Positions 33,301 through 44,130 of a stretch of DNA of 64,000 nt are shown one piece after another; position 1 is the stretch's first letter, and the number at the start of each line of letters is the position of its first letter. Under the pieces are notes generated by a model. It was not told the origin of the DNA, made no database searches, and saw only the letters and a program-made list of their open reading frames with translations. The stretch covers positions 3,968,001-4,032,000 of the forward strand of contig JASJZH010000004.1 of the NCBI GenBank assembly GCA_037178975.1. The letters run 5' to 3'. This DNA is from Oscheius tipulae (taxonomy: Eukaryota > Nematoda > Chromadorea > Rhabditida > Rhabditidae). Made by a program: the position numbers and the translations under genes.

Positions 33301-36300
33301 CAAATGGTCTCCAAGTGGGGTTGCTCCGGCCTGTGTTCCAATAGGTACAATACAACCTTTGGCATTTCAAAAGATTTTTTCAGCTGATGCTCCAGCAAGA
33401 TACGAATTGGCAGTAGCTTTGACCTACCCAATCAACACTCCGGTCTCTGAAAACTGTCTTCAAGGCTACTCTTCTCTCGTCGAAAACTCCTTCCTCGAAC
33501 TCGGAAAAGTTTTGAGCACCAGATGCTCCAGTTCGGTCGATGTATTTGTTCGTCTTCTAGATGCCAAGTTCAACAATCTCGATGGAAATGTTAGTTAATC
33601 TATTGTCAAATATAAAGAAACTCTAGGTCATTGGAAACTACACACTGCTGATCCAGCCGACCGTTCCTCAAGACGTTTTCTACGATCTCTGCGGCCTTAC
33701 CTTGCGAACAATTTTCGATCTGCGGATACCAGGAGCCACAACTCCGGTCAAGCATCTACTTCATTTGGATGGTGACAGCATCCCGTCCCAAGGAACTCTC
33801 TGTCCTACTTTAAATGCTGTCAAGTAGGTTTTGCTTACTGTTTAAAGACCCTTTCTTTCAGATCTGTTATCACCCAAGGTTTCGGATGTAACCACGGAGA
33901 AGTTCTGAGACAAAAGGGCAAGGATCAACTACCAGAATGTCTTCAATGTCCAGCTGGGACTGTTAACGTGAATAACAGCTGTGTCCCATGTCCACTTGGC
34001 TCGTATCAAGATGAAGCTGGGAAGACTGCCTGCACTGCTTGTCCTGATTCGACTCACACTCTTCACGAAGGATCTCTTTCTAAACAGAGCTGTCTGGGTA
34101 ATCGATGACCTCTAGGCGAACTGACTAATCAATTCAGCCGTTTGTGGAAATGGAATGTACAGCGAGACTGGACTGATTCCTTGTCAGTTGTGTCCCCGTC
34201 ACAGTTTCTCCGGTCCTCCCATTCTCGGTGGATACAAACAATGTGTCTCATGCCCTTCTGGAACTTATACTGCTAAACTTGGATCAGACGCGTCTGCCTC
34301 GTGTCAACAGCCCTGCAAGGCTGGAACATTCAGGTACTGCTTGAACGCATTCCTAATATGCAGATCTTCAGTGTGACAGGCTTGGAGCCCTGTTCTCCGT
34401 GTCCGCTTCATCACTATCAGAATTCTGTCGGTCAACAGAGCTGTCTTCTTTGTGCCAATAACACTGCCACCAAGACTGTTGGTGCCGCTGCTACTACTCA
34501 TTGTGAGATTGTTTCGTGTTCAACGAAGTCTTGTGAGAACAAAGGAGAATGTGTTGTTCGAGATCATAAGGCTGTCTGTGAATGTCGACCAGGGTTCGCT
34601 GGAGATCGATGCGAGAAGAGTGATGGGGTCTGTGCTAGCAATCCTTGCTACAATTCGGGTCGATGTGAAGAGATTCCTGGATCCTTCCGATGCCACTGTC
34701 CAACCAGTAAGAAAACTCTCTTTAAGTTAAAAACAGGTCACAATCAGGTTACTCTGGATCTCGTTGTCAGTTCGGAATAGACGAGTGTGCCGGCGTGACC
34801 TGTCCAAATGGAGGTCTCTGCCACGATATGCCGGGAATGGGAACTACCAAATGTCTCTGCAGGTACAGTATTAACAAATTCTTCCATATAGTGCTTTAGA
34901 ACTGGTTTCGCTGGACCAGACTGTACCGAAATCGCTGACATCTGCTCTTCTGCCAATCCTTGTCGAAACGGAGCCGACTGCATCCCGAGTCAACTTGGTC
35001 GGTTCAAATGTCGTTGCCTGCCTGGATGGGAAGGAGCAACTTGCGAGATCAACATTGGTCAGTACTACTTATTTTGAACAATCTGATTCTTTCTAGACGA
35101 CTGTGCCGTCAATCCTTGTGCTATGAACGCCACGTGTGTCGATGGTTAGTATTCTATTTTCGGTTGAAACATTCTTTCAGCGATTAACGACTTTGAGTGT
35201 CAGTGTCCGACTGGGTTCACAGGAAAGAGATGCAACATCAAGGGTAAACAATGTTTAACTAGAGAACACAGCCAGTTTCAGAAAACCTATGCGGGTCGAA
35301 CTCATGCGAACATGGTCTTTGTGTGGATACTCTATTCGAACAGAAGTGTATTTGCGACAAGGGATACACCGGAGAGAGGTAATTTGCTCATAGAATAAGC
35401 ACGCAAGTTTTTTAGATGTGAACAAGCGATCGACAAATGTGCCCTGAATCCATGTACAAACGGAGGAAGTTGTGTTACTCAGGCAGCTGGAAACTTCTCA
35501 TGTCATTGTCCAGCAGGATATCGAGGATCTCGCTGCCAACTTCTTGTCGACCACTGCTCAGCCTCTCCTTGCAAAAACAACGCCACATGTACCAACCTGG
35601 GAGCAGCCTATCACTGCGCCTGTCCTCTTGGATTCGACGGCGTTCATTGCGAACAGAACGTTGACGAATGCTCTCTGGGTCGGTGTAGTCTGCCTGGAAC
35701 ACTGAGATGTCTGGACGGAATCAACTCTTACAGTTGCCTCTGTAATCCTGGGTACACTGGCAAGTACTGTGAGCTAAAAATTGACCAGGTTTGCTACTTT
35801 TTATTGAAATCAATCCTAGATTTAGTGTGCTTCCTCTCCATGTGAGAACAATGGAACCTGTGTTGACATGGAAAGTTCGTTCAGATGTGAGTGTAAACGA
35901 GGATGGAAAGGAGAACGGTAAGCGCTGTCGCTGAATGCGGGGATACGACATTTTCAGATGTGATATGGAAGCCGGAATTTGTGAAACACGTCCGTGTAGA
36001 AATAACGGTCGCTGCGTGGCTATAGCAGAAGACACTTCGGCTCAGAAGACAGTTTACGAGTGTGTATGTCCGGAGGGATTCAGTGGTAGAGACTGCGAAA
36101 TTGCTCCCAATCGATGCGTCGGAGAGCCGTGTTTGAATGGAGGAGTCTGTGGCGATTTTGGATCTCGACTCGAATGTTCCTGTCCGAAACAGTTCACCGG
36201 AGCTGGATGTCAGTTCACACGACATGTCTGTTCGTCAGATACGTGTCAAAATGGCGGAATCTGCCAGTCACAGGGAGCAGATCGATTCACTTGTGTCTGC

Positions 36301-39300
36301 CCTGTTGGGTTCACTGGCGAGCATTGTGAGACTAATATGGATGACTGTGCTTCATCCCCATGTCCTGTTGGATCCTCTTGTGTCGACCAGCTCTCCGGAG
36401 TTTTCTGCAGATGTCCCCTCAATACGACTGGTCCTCTCTGTGATAAGCCAGTAGATGAAGACTACGATCTGCATTTCTTCGACTCTCTTCGACCGGCTAC
36501 AGCTACACAATCAGCTCCGACTGTTGTCTCTCTCAAACAATTGAGTCTTTCCATCTGGGTCAAGTTTGAGAACGCGATGGGAAAGGGCATGGTCATGAAT
36601 CTCTACAACAGCAGGTAACTATTTTTTACTCAATGACAGTTACCAAATTTACAGCAATTCGAACTATTTCATCAATGGGACAGAAGTGTTAGTGTTGGAC
36701 GACGAGAAGCTGGAGGTTCGTCTCTTCCCGGGAGAAGCAGCTCTGACTCTCCACTTCCCTCCAAACCAACGTATCAATGACGGACAATGGAACCATTTAG
36801 TCTTTACCTGGACTTCGGAGGAAGGAAGATACTCGCTTGTCTGGAATGCCATTCGAGTTTTTGACGACGCAGGCTATGGTTCTCGAAAAGAATTGATGCT
36901 CAATGCTGTCGTACAACTCGGGCACAGAATGAGACCATTCGTCGGCTACATCTCTCGTCTTCATCTTTGGAATAGACGAATCGACTTCGAGTCGGAGATT
37001 CCTCTGCTGAGCGTCGACTGTCAAGGAGCCGATCTGAACTACAACGGCCTAGCTCTTCGCTTCAGTGGATACGATGAGATTGACGGAAAGGTGGAAAGAA
37101 TTTACAAGAGTAGTTGTGGAAAAGAGGGAATCAAGCGCAGAGAAGTCAGCCCCATTACTGTTGATGTGAGTTCTAAGGAATGACCAAAAACCGAACCCAT
37201 TTAGGAATGTCCTTCTGACCAATACATCATTTCATCGAGACGCGAAACGAACGTCACGTGGACAGAGCCGGTATTCCATTCTGCAATGGAAATAACGAAG
37301 GTGGAAAGGAATATGAAACCGAACCAAGTTTTCACCTGGGGTCAGTATGATGTCGTCTACGTGGCTCAGGACAACTCTTCGAACACGGCTGAATGCTCTT
37401 TCAAGGTATCTGGAATCTGCTTGTTGTAAACTTGTTTTAGATTCACGTAACCAAGGAGCGCTGTCAACATTTGGACGATCCGATAAACGGAGTACAGGCC
37501 TGTGAGTCTTGGGGACCGCAGCTACGATACAAGGTTTCGAGCTATTATAAAGAAGTACAGTCACTTTTAGGCATGCTCAATCGAATGTAGAGACGGATTC
37601 GAGTTTTCGCGCCAGCCAGCCATCTTCTATACTTGTGCATCGGATGGAGCCTGGATGCCGAGAGATAAGCGAACAGCCGCATTCCTCTATCCTCAATGTA
37701 CAAAGTAGGAACTCACGAATGTCACAACAGAAAAGAAAATCAGAACTGTTCCTGCTACTCGTATCGTGCTTCTTCGTGTCTCTTACCCGGCCTCAGCTAT
37801 TTGCACCGATGCCAGCAAAGATGCTCTCAGGACGAAACTGACTGGCAGTTTGAACGACATCAACAAGAAATGGGAAATGTGTAGTCTTGTGTAAGTACAT
37901 GAATAAGAAGAAACTAAAAACATTTCTAGAGATTCGGAAGGCTGTGTGGGAGTGAAAGTCGACGTGGATTGTGCTTCGGACATGAGACGGTCAAAGAGAG
38001 ATACATCGCATGCTTTTCAAGTCAGAATAGAAGTTCCGGTCAAAAGGGAGATGGCCGTCGATGCGACTACGGGAGAACGGCTTCAAGTAGCAGACGCAAT
38101 ACAAAACGAGATTCTCACTCGCGGCGCCTTCAATCTCGAAAGAGTTCTTCCCAATGGACGGCCAGATCTCTCTACATTCCAAATCTTGGATCAGTTCCTT
38201 TGTCAGCCAGGCCAAGTTGTTTCCGGAGATCAATGCGGTAAGTCTCACGCTGTATACTGAATGTAAGAGACTTTAGTTCCTTGTGCACCTGGCTCCTTCC
38301 ATTCGTCCGTTTCTTCGAAATGTGAACTCTGTTCCGAGGGAGAGTATCAGCCGTTGGCTGGCCGTTCACAATGTTTCGCCTGTCCACAAGGAACGATAAC
38401 AGCTGGTCCTGGAGCGATTAATGAAGCTGACTGTAAAGCGAACTGTCCGCCCGGTCACTTCTTCGATCTGACCGCATCCGGTTGTACTCCATGCGGAGCA
38501 GGCTTCTATCAACCTCACGGCGGAGCCTTCGAATGTCTGGCCTGTGGCGTCGGCAAGACAACTCTGTCGGATAGGTCAACACAAGAGGAACAGTGTAGAG
38601 ATGAATGTCCGGATGGTGAACAGCTTTCGGCAGCCGGATCCTGTCAACCTTGCTCTGTTGGAGCCTATAGACGAAGAGGCGAACAAAAGGAATGTATCAT
38701 CTGTCCAGACGGAACCACGACAGAATCTGTCGCCTCGGTGAGAAGAGAACAGTGCAACATTCCAAGATGTAAGCCGGGACAGTTCCTCGTCAAAGAAACG
38801 TGAGTATCCGTTGTGAGTCAAATCGTTCCTTTACAGGAAGCACTGCCAATTCTGTCCGAGAGGAACCTTCCAAGATCATGAACAACAGTTTTCGTGCAAA
38901 CTCTGTCCCGTCGATCACACCACTGCCGCCCAAGGTTAGTTTAACCAATCGACTCACAATAATATCTGCATAGGAGCGACAGCTGAATCGCAATGTTACT
39001 CGACCAACCAGTGTGCGACGGGAGAAGACACTTGCTCATGGTATTTGTTTGTTTTTTGTTGCTGTTTCCTGGTTGCTACAGATTGTTCAATAAGTTCTTT
39101 TTTATTAACATTTTTTTAGGTATGCAGACTGTATCGATCTGCCGGATGACAATGACATTGCCTCATACACCTGTAAATGCAAGCCAGGTTATCGAGGCAA
39201 CGGCACAGTTTGTCAAGGTGAAATCCCAGTCTTTTTTTACCAAAACAGTCTCAGACGCCTGCAATAACTACTGTGTCAATGACGGAGTCTGCAAGAAAAA

Positions 39301-39820
39301 CCCAATAGGATTTGTTGAATGTGTTTGCAAAGAAGGATTTTCTGGCGACAAATGCGACATTCGACTCATCTCCAAGTCTCAACGTTTCATTTTTGTCATT
39401 ACTTTGATGAGTGAGTCCATTGAACTTTGAGAACTATCGGAACTTCTAGGTGCCTTGGTGATTGTGTGCATTGTGATTGTCATCATAATCTATGTCATCA
39501 ACTGCAGGTAAATCGTTTCTAGTAGAATAGAAACTGAAATATTCAGAGCAAATCACCTGGACGATGTCCTCGAAAAGACACCACACATCGACGAGTTGCC
39601 TCAGTCGAACTTCATCTACGCTCGACCACCAATAGGTTAGTTTTAAAACCGAAACGAGCACAGTAATCCTTTAGAACCACCACATCCCATTGGGTACTAC
39701 TATGAGGACGACGATGGCTACGAGTCGAAGAGTGTCTACGTCGGAGGGACTCAGGAGGACGAGTCTCGTGAAGCCCGTCTTCGTCTCTCTCAACAGCACA
39801 TGTATGTACCTGGAAATTGA
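27325..39820 (+). CDS. giant single-pass receptor: C-lectin, LDLa, CUB, sushi, EGF, discoidin-like, HYR, GCC2/3, LamG (Uninflatable-like)
   Basis: The gene has dozens of exons with introns near 39-50 nt. Order: signal peptide ([14 protein letters not shown]); C-type lectin (27450-27900, [12 protein letters not shown]); LDLa ([20 protein letters not shown]); CUB domains (28060-29280); sushi repeats; calcium EGFs ([18 protein letters not shown]); two discoidin-like stretches (30430-30860, 32010-32530); more sushi; HYR (32600-33100); Cys-rich GCC2/GCC3-type repeats (33870-34500); about a dozen EGFs (34500-36450); a LamG/pentraxin-like domain (36480-37030); further sushi and Cys-rich repeats; a last EGF; one transmembrane helix ([15 protein letters not shown]); and a short acidic Tyr-rich tail. 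The ATG is preceded by CCACC. This matches insect Uninflatable, an apical protein of tracheal and epidermal cells that dampens Notch signalling. Svep1-like proteins share modules but lack this end. The family call is by architecture. Confidence 0.85.
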
Positions 39821-39952
39821 TACCTCTTGGAACAGTTAACACACTCTTCGAAACAGGTAGCTTTGTATATCGCCACTTGTTTGATGACCCGCCACATTCC
39901 TAACTTGCTCATTTGTCTTTCACTAAAGGTGCAAGTTATTCCTGTGATCACT

Positions 39953-39958
39953 AATAAA
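39953..39958 (+). terminator. poly(A) signal AATAAA for the giant receptor
   Basis: AATAAA about 130 nt after the receptor stop, in the convergent gap before TRMT5. Confidence 0.5.
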
Positions 39959-40140
39959 TTATGTCTTTCTTGTTGGCTTTCATGTGTCTTGGCAAAAAGT
40001 GACCTCTAAGGAGGATTGAATATCGCGCAATAAACAAATGTATCTTCTTCGGGACAGTTTTATGTCTTACACCTTTCTCGTTATAGAGAAAACTCATCAA
40101 TTCAATAGAAAAAAAAACAACACAAAAACACAACAGCTAC

Positions 40141-41948
40141 TCATTCTTCTTCCTTTTTAGCTTTCTTAGCAGCTGGCTCTTTTTCTCCGCAAAGCAGGTA
40201 GTCTATCGGGAGAGAAATCCGCATACAGAACATTTCCTTTCGTGTGGATACTGTTCGAACCTTAAACGTCTTGATATTGCTATATCAAAATGACCGTACA
40301 TGGTGAGCAGTAATTCGTTTATCGAGATTCTCGTCTGTCCATCCCAGTTTCTCTTTAACCATCTCGTACGCTCTGTCGACAAACCAGCTAGACTCGACGT
40401 CTTCGTGAGCCTGAATTACTAGTTTTAAAGTAAAAAAAAATCTAGACAAACCTTTACAAAAAGATAGCAGTAAACCCAGATAGGGAACACGTTTTTGTTT
40501 TGGACTTCGTCTATTTTTCCTTGAAGTAGACCATCAAAAGCTGGCAAAAAATTGACAGAATAGGCGGGCAAGTTCATGATAATATGAGCATCTTCTGGTT
40601 TCTTTTCACCTTCGCCGATAACGGAATTGAATTCCTGAAACAACTCGATTATCTAAACTTGAAAGCGCGATGTGAAATGAAATACCTACTTCTGCTATCT
40701 TGGTGGCAACTGGACCTTTGATAAACTCAGCAGCATCCATATTAAACGTTCGTACTTGTTCGGGTTGGATCTAAAACTGTCAGTGGAACAATGAAAGGCA
40801 AACCTTGTTAGAATCGCGGTTAGTCTCCAACCATTTGATACTTTCCGGATTGAGATCGTTTGCGTAAACTATACGGCAGCGTTTCTGTTTGGCTGCTGGA
40901 AGGACGAACGGACCAATTCCAGCACAGGCGTCGAAAACTGGAAGAAAACATTAGCGAAAAACACTAATAGTACCCAAAGAATTCTTTGTGAGAAACTGCG
41001 TAACACGTTCGTGTTCATGCTGAAGCCGAGAATTCCAGAAAACTTTGCTGAAGTCCATCTTGTAGTTGATGCCTCTTTCTGTCACGGTGGTAAGGTAGTT
41101 TTCTTCGCCAGCAACAAGCTCGATCTCGAAATTCCGATACTTTGTAGCGATTCCATCGACTTTATTCACTACTGTTCTGAACAGTTGGTTTTTTGACACA
41201 AAGTAATTCACACATACTTGGCTTGTCGAACTTTCCTTAAAAGAATCTCCCCGATGATACTTTTGTACGGGGCTAGGTCGGCATGAAAATTACAATGTAT
41301 GATATGTCCAGTTTGAGTAAAAGAACTGAAAGGGATATAGACGGAATATAGATGATAGAAACCTAAATTCTAATCCATCTGGCAAGATTGCTCTGAATAC
41401 ACTTCGCGAGTCCCAATTGTCGAAAGAGACCGGGATCTCCTTCACATCCCATCTTGGAGTAGTTTCTAAAGTTGTTGTTTTATCGTGAGAACCATGACAA
41501 CACCTGATACTGCTGCCACCTGTTCCGCAATGGTAGTTTTCAAGTCTTCTCCAGCTTCATGTATAATATCCGGATCAAAGAGGAGCAGTTTTTCCGTAGG
41601 ATCTTCAGAATCGGCGACATTCTAGGCACCCCAGATGCAAAGATATACCCTTGCCTACTTTCACGTTAGCCAAGTTTTTGACCAAGTACTTTTCCAGTCT
41701 CACTTTCCCACGTATTTTGTTGAGATCTTGAACTCCGACGTGCAGTACCGGAAAAACGACGGTTTTCCTAGAAAGACGTTTGCCTATCGTAGAAGTTGCA
41801 CCAACTTGAAAGCTGTTTCATCCAACGTTGTCATTCCTCGGACTTGTTCAGGAACACTTAGGATTTTCGACATAGTTGCTGTAGAAGAATAAAACACGGA
41901 TCGAACTGCTATTGGTAATATCTTGAAGCTTTTAAAGTCATATAGCAT
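40141..41948 (-). CDS. TRMT5: tRNA (guanine37-N1)-methyltransferase
   Basis: TRMT5 adds the N1-methyl group to G37 next to the anticodon, preventing frameshifts. SAM-binding motifs are [18 protein letters not shown] (about 40900) and [16 protein letters not shown]; the later [15 protein letters not shown] matches the Trm5 NLP motif. The substrate-binding N-terminal part reads [13 protein letters not shown], then [16 protein letters not shown] after a 38-nt intron. Two in-frame Mets occur: [19 protein letters not shown], a likely mitochondrial presequence, and Met26 (MSKILSVPE), suited to a cytosolic/nuclear form. The Lys-rich C-terminus ends KKEEE. TTTTCAG lies 7 nt before the first ATG. The next minus-strand gene ends only 101 nt upstream, suggesting co-transcription. 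Confidence 0.92.
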
Positions 41949-42049
41949 AAAAGCTCTGAAAATGGTGATCTTGAGCTCGAAGAAATCGCGAAGATAAGAT
42001 TGACAACGAATACACGAGGATCACACGGGAACGAATTTTTTTTAGATGT

Positions 42050-42750
42050 TCATTTACTGAAATCAGAGAAAGGCATTTTGCTCACAGGATTTTTATAAGA
42101 ACTGACAGGAGAGGGAACCCTGAATTTGACGGGAGCGGCAGGTGTCCAGGTGACTCCTAGAAAAAACGTTGAGCTGAGATGAAGCAGTCCAGAACAGAAC
42201 GAAAATGATCAAACCTGTCATTTGCTGGGAGAACTGGGGATGGGATAGTGCTGCCATCTGAGCTACTGGTGCCGCAGCTGGTCTTATCACACGAGCATCA
42301 GCAGGAGTAGCTGAATATTGTTATTTGGAGAAGGAAAGGTTACAACATACTCATAATGCGTTTGTAATTGTTCATCAAATTGGAAGAAAATGTTTTATCG
42401 GCAGCCGACATCTTCGACAGAGCAACCCAAAACTGCTGTTTGGTAGCCTCGTCGAGCAATTTGTCTAAACCAAACTGGGATTGTCGGAGACAAGACCTAC
42501 CTAATTGAGAGTCTACTCGACCTACTTCCAGTTTTTGGATCGTCTTCACCATCTCTGCTTCCCATACGAGAAAGTCGCTTACATATGTCTCGTATGAAGG
42601 TGTTCCTTTTTGATGGCTGTAATATTCAAGAGTGTTGGTCGTAAGAAAATGAGCCTACTCGTTGTCCATTTTCCATTGTTCGAATTTCAGTTTATGCTCT
42701 TCGTACTGAACACGCGACTGCTCGAGCTGATCGTCTGTTATGGCTTGCAT
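42050..42750 (-). CDS. unrecognised small protein, helical N-half and Pro/Ala-rich C-half
   Basis: Four short exons join in frame to about 170 residues. The first part is charged and helical with Trp-containing repeats (EEHKLKFEQWKMDND, ETYVSDFLVWEAEMVK), then a helical block (DEATKQQFWVALSKMSAADK). The C-half is rich in Ala, Pro and Gln (RPAAAPVAQMAALSHP) and ends KMPFSDFSK. There is no signal peptide or membrane segment. The Met chosen lies 11 nt after GATTTCAG. The gene sits between the 2H phosphoesterase and TRMT5 on the same strand, with TRMT5 101 nt downstream. I do not recognise the family; the Trp/Gln-rich helical region loosely recalls RNA-processing cofactors, but that is only an impression. 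Confidence 0.65.
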
Positions 42751-43134
42751 GTAGATGTCTTCTGAAATCAAGCAAAATTGGGATCAACCTATAAAATGAG
42801 AAGTTTTCTTAAGTAACGATTAAACCAGCACCCAATGCAAAGTATATCGCAGGAACGGAAAGAAACGATTCAAACTGGGTATTTTTGCTTGCACGACAAT
42901 TGGAGATTGCTCTCGAGAATATATTGGCTATTACAGATAACACTAATCGATTAGAAAAATGTGAAAAGCAACACAAAATCGATATGAGAGAAAATAATGT
43001 TCGTCCATTCGCGTTCCGCCCAGATTTGAATGCGCGCGCTCAGTTAGTCGCATAACTTTTCGAAGTTGACATTTGAGGCGGAGCAAAAGAGCTGAAGACA
43101 ACCAAAAATAAAGAAGGAAATGAGTAAGCACGGT

Positions 43135-44130
43135 TTATTGACAAGTATCGATGAACTGCTGGTCGAGAACTCGATAAAATCCGGACTTTTTGCCTCCCAT
43201 CCAGCAAAGATAAATATCTGGAAGAATTGTAAGAGTTGTGATCTTCTGATTACCGGTGAATATTTGCTTTCCTGAGTACTTGAACTTCTCGAAGAAAACT
43301 AACTCATCTCGCAAATCCGGAGAGTTATTCTTTGGCAACTCGACAATTGTCATGTGTGGGTGGTAGGCGTACTGGTTGAGAGACGGAATTCCGTGAGTGG
43401 CGAACGTCTTCTTCGAAATTTGCTGAATATCTCTCATGAGATCAAAGCACTGTTGGGTCAAGTTGCCGAAGAGAACTTCTGAGCCAAACATTCCAGTGCC
43501 AGCGAACACAAGACGTCTAGCTTTCAGCAGACACAACGTCTTTTTGAGATCTTCCATTGCCCTGCGGGCTCTGAAACTGTTATTGAAAAAACGAAACCGA
43601 CTTTTTCATATTCTCTGCATCTATATGATACAAGTCGACGGTTACATGTAGCTTCTCAAGATCTGAGGTGTACGGATCCAATCTCTGGTCCTTCTTCACA
43701 ATGCTCTGGATCAGTTGACTGGTCTCATCCACCATCTGACCATATAACAATACGACTGTAATGAGTTGAGCACACACTCTTCGAATTGATTCTTATGGTC
43801 AGGAAGGCGGTAATGTTCTGTTCAGTGAATTCAGGAATGAACAGAAGAGAGAAGAAAATTGCTAACATGTCAGCGGATGGATAGAGACAAAAACACAAAT
43901 CGATGAGCATCAACGCTTTCTCACGTAATATAGATGTTGAGATACTCATGTTTGTTCGGAGTTCGAAGAGCAACCTTCTGGCAATTCAGAAGAGAGAACA
44001 TTTCAATAGAACTACTGACAACTACTTGGATACATGCGGAAGAGTCAATCGCTCCCAGTGGCCGACCTAATCGCTGTCCTCTCACAACAACAGCCATCAC
44101 CTTTACACAAGTTGAGGTCCAATCTGACAT
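43135..44130 (-). CDS. 2H phosphoesterase-type protein (ASCC1/AKAP7-like)
   Basis: The conserved part has two H-x-T motifs of the 2H superfamily: EKLHVTVDLYHI (about 43645) and YAYHPHMTIVELPK (about 43350). The strand ITAFLTIRINSKS precedes MVDETSQLIQSIVKKDQRL across a 40-nt intron, in the place of AKAP7's N-terminal strand. FAGTGMFGSEVLFGNL lies between the two motifs. The 5' half is uncertain. The Met at 44130 (MSDWTSTCVKVMAVVV) follows TTTTAG by 5 nt and may encode a KH-like region as in ASCC1, but the join to the 2H part needs a weak acceptor. A shorter start at 43949 is possible. ASCC1 acts in transcription and alkylation-repair complexes; AKAP7 family members bind or cleave nucleotides. 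Confidence 0.7.

Noticed and set aside
34500-36450. Tandem DNA repeat in the giant receptor
   Set aside because: The periodicity is that of EGF domains with diverged codons, not a nucleotide-level tandem repeat.
42943-43131. Minus-strand 62-codon hydrophobic frame
   Set aside because: It lies between the 2H stop and the next gene, lacks an upstream acceptor and resembles nothing known.
43767-43788. 22-nt intron in the 2H gene
   Set aside because: Too short for splicing; a 40-nt intron with the same donor area and a later acceptor restores the family alignment.
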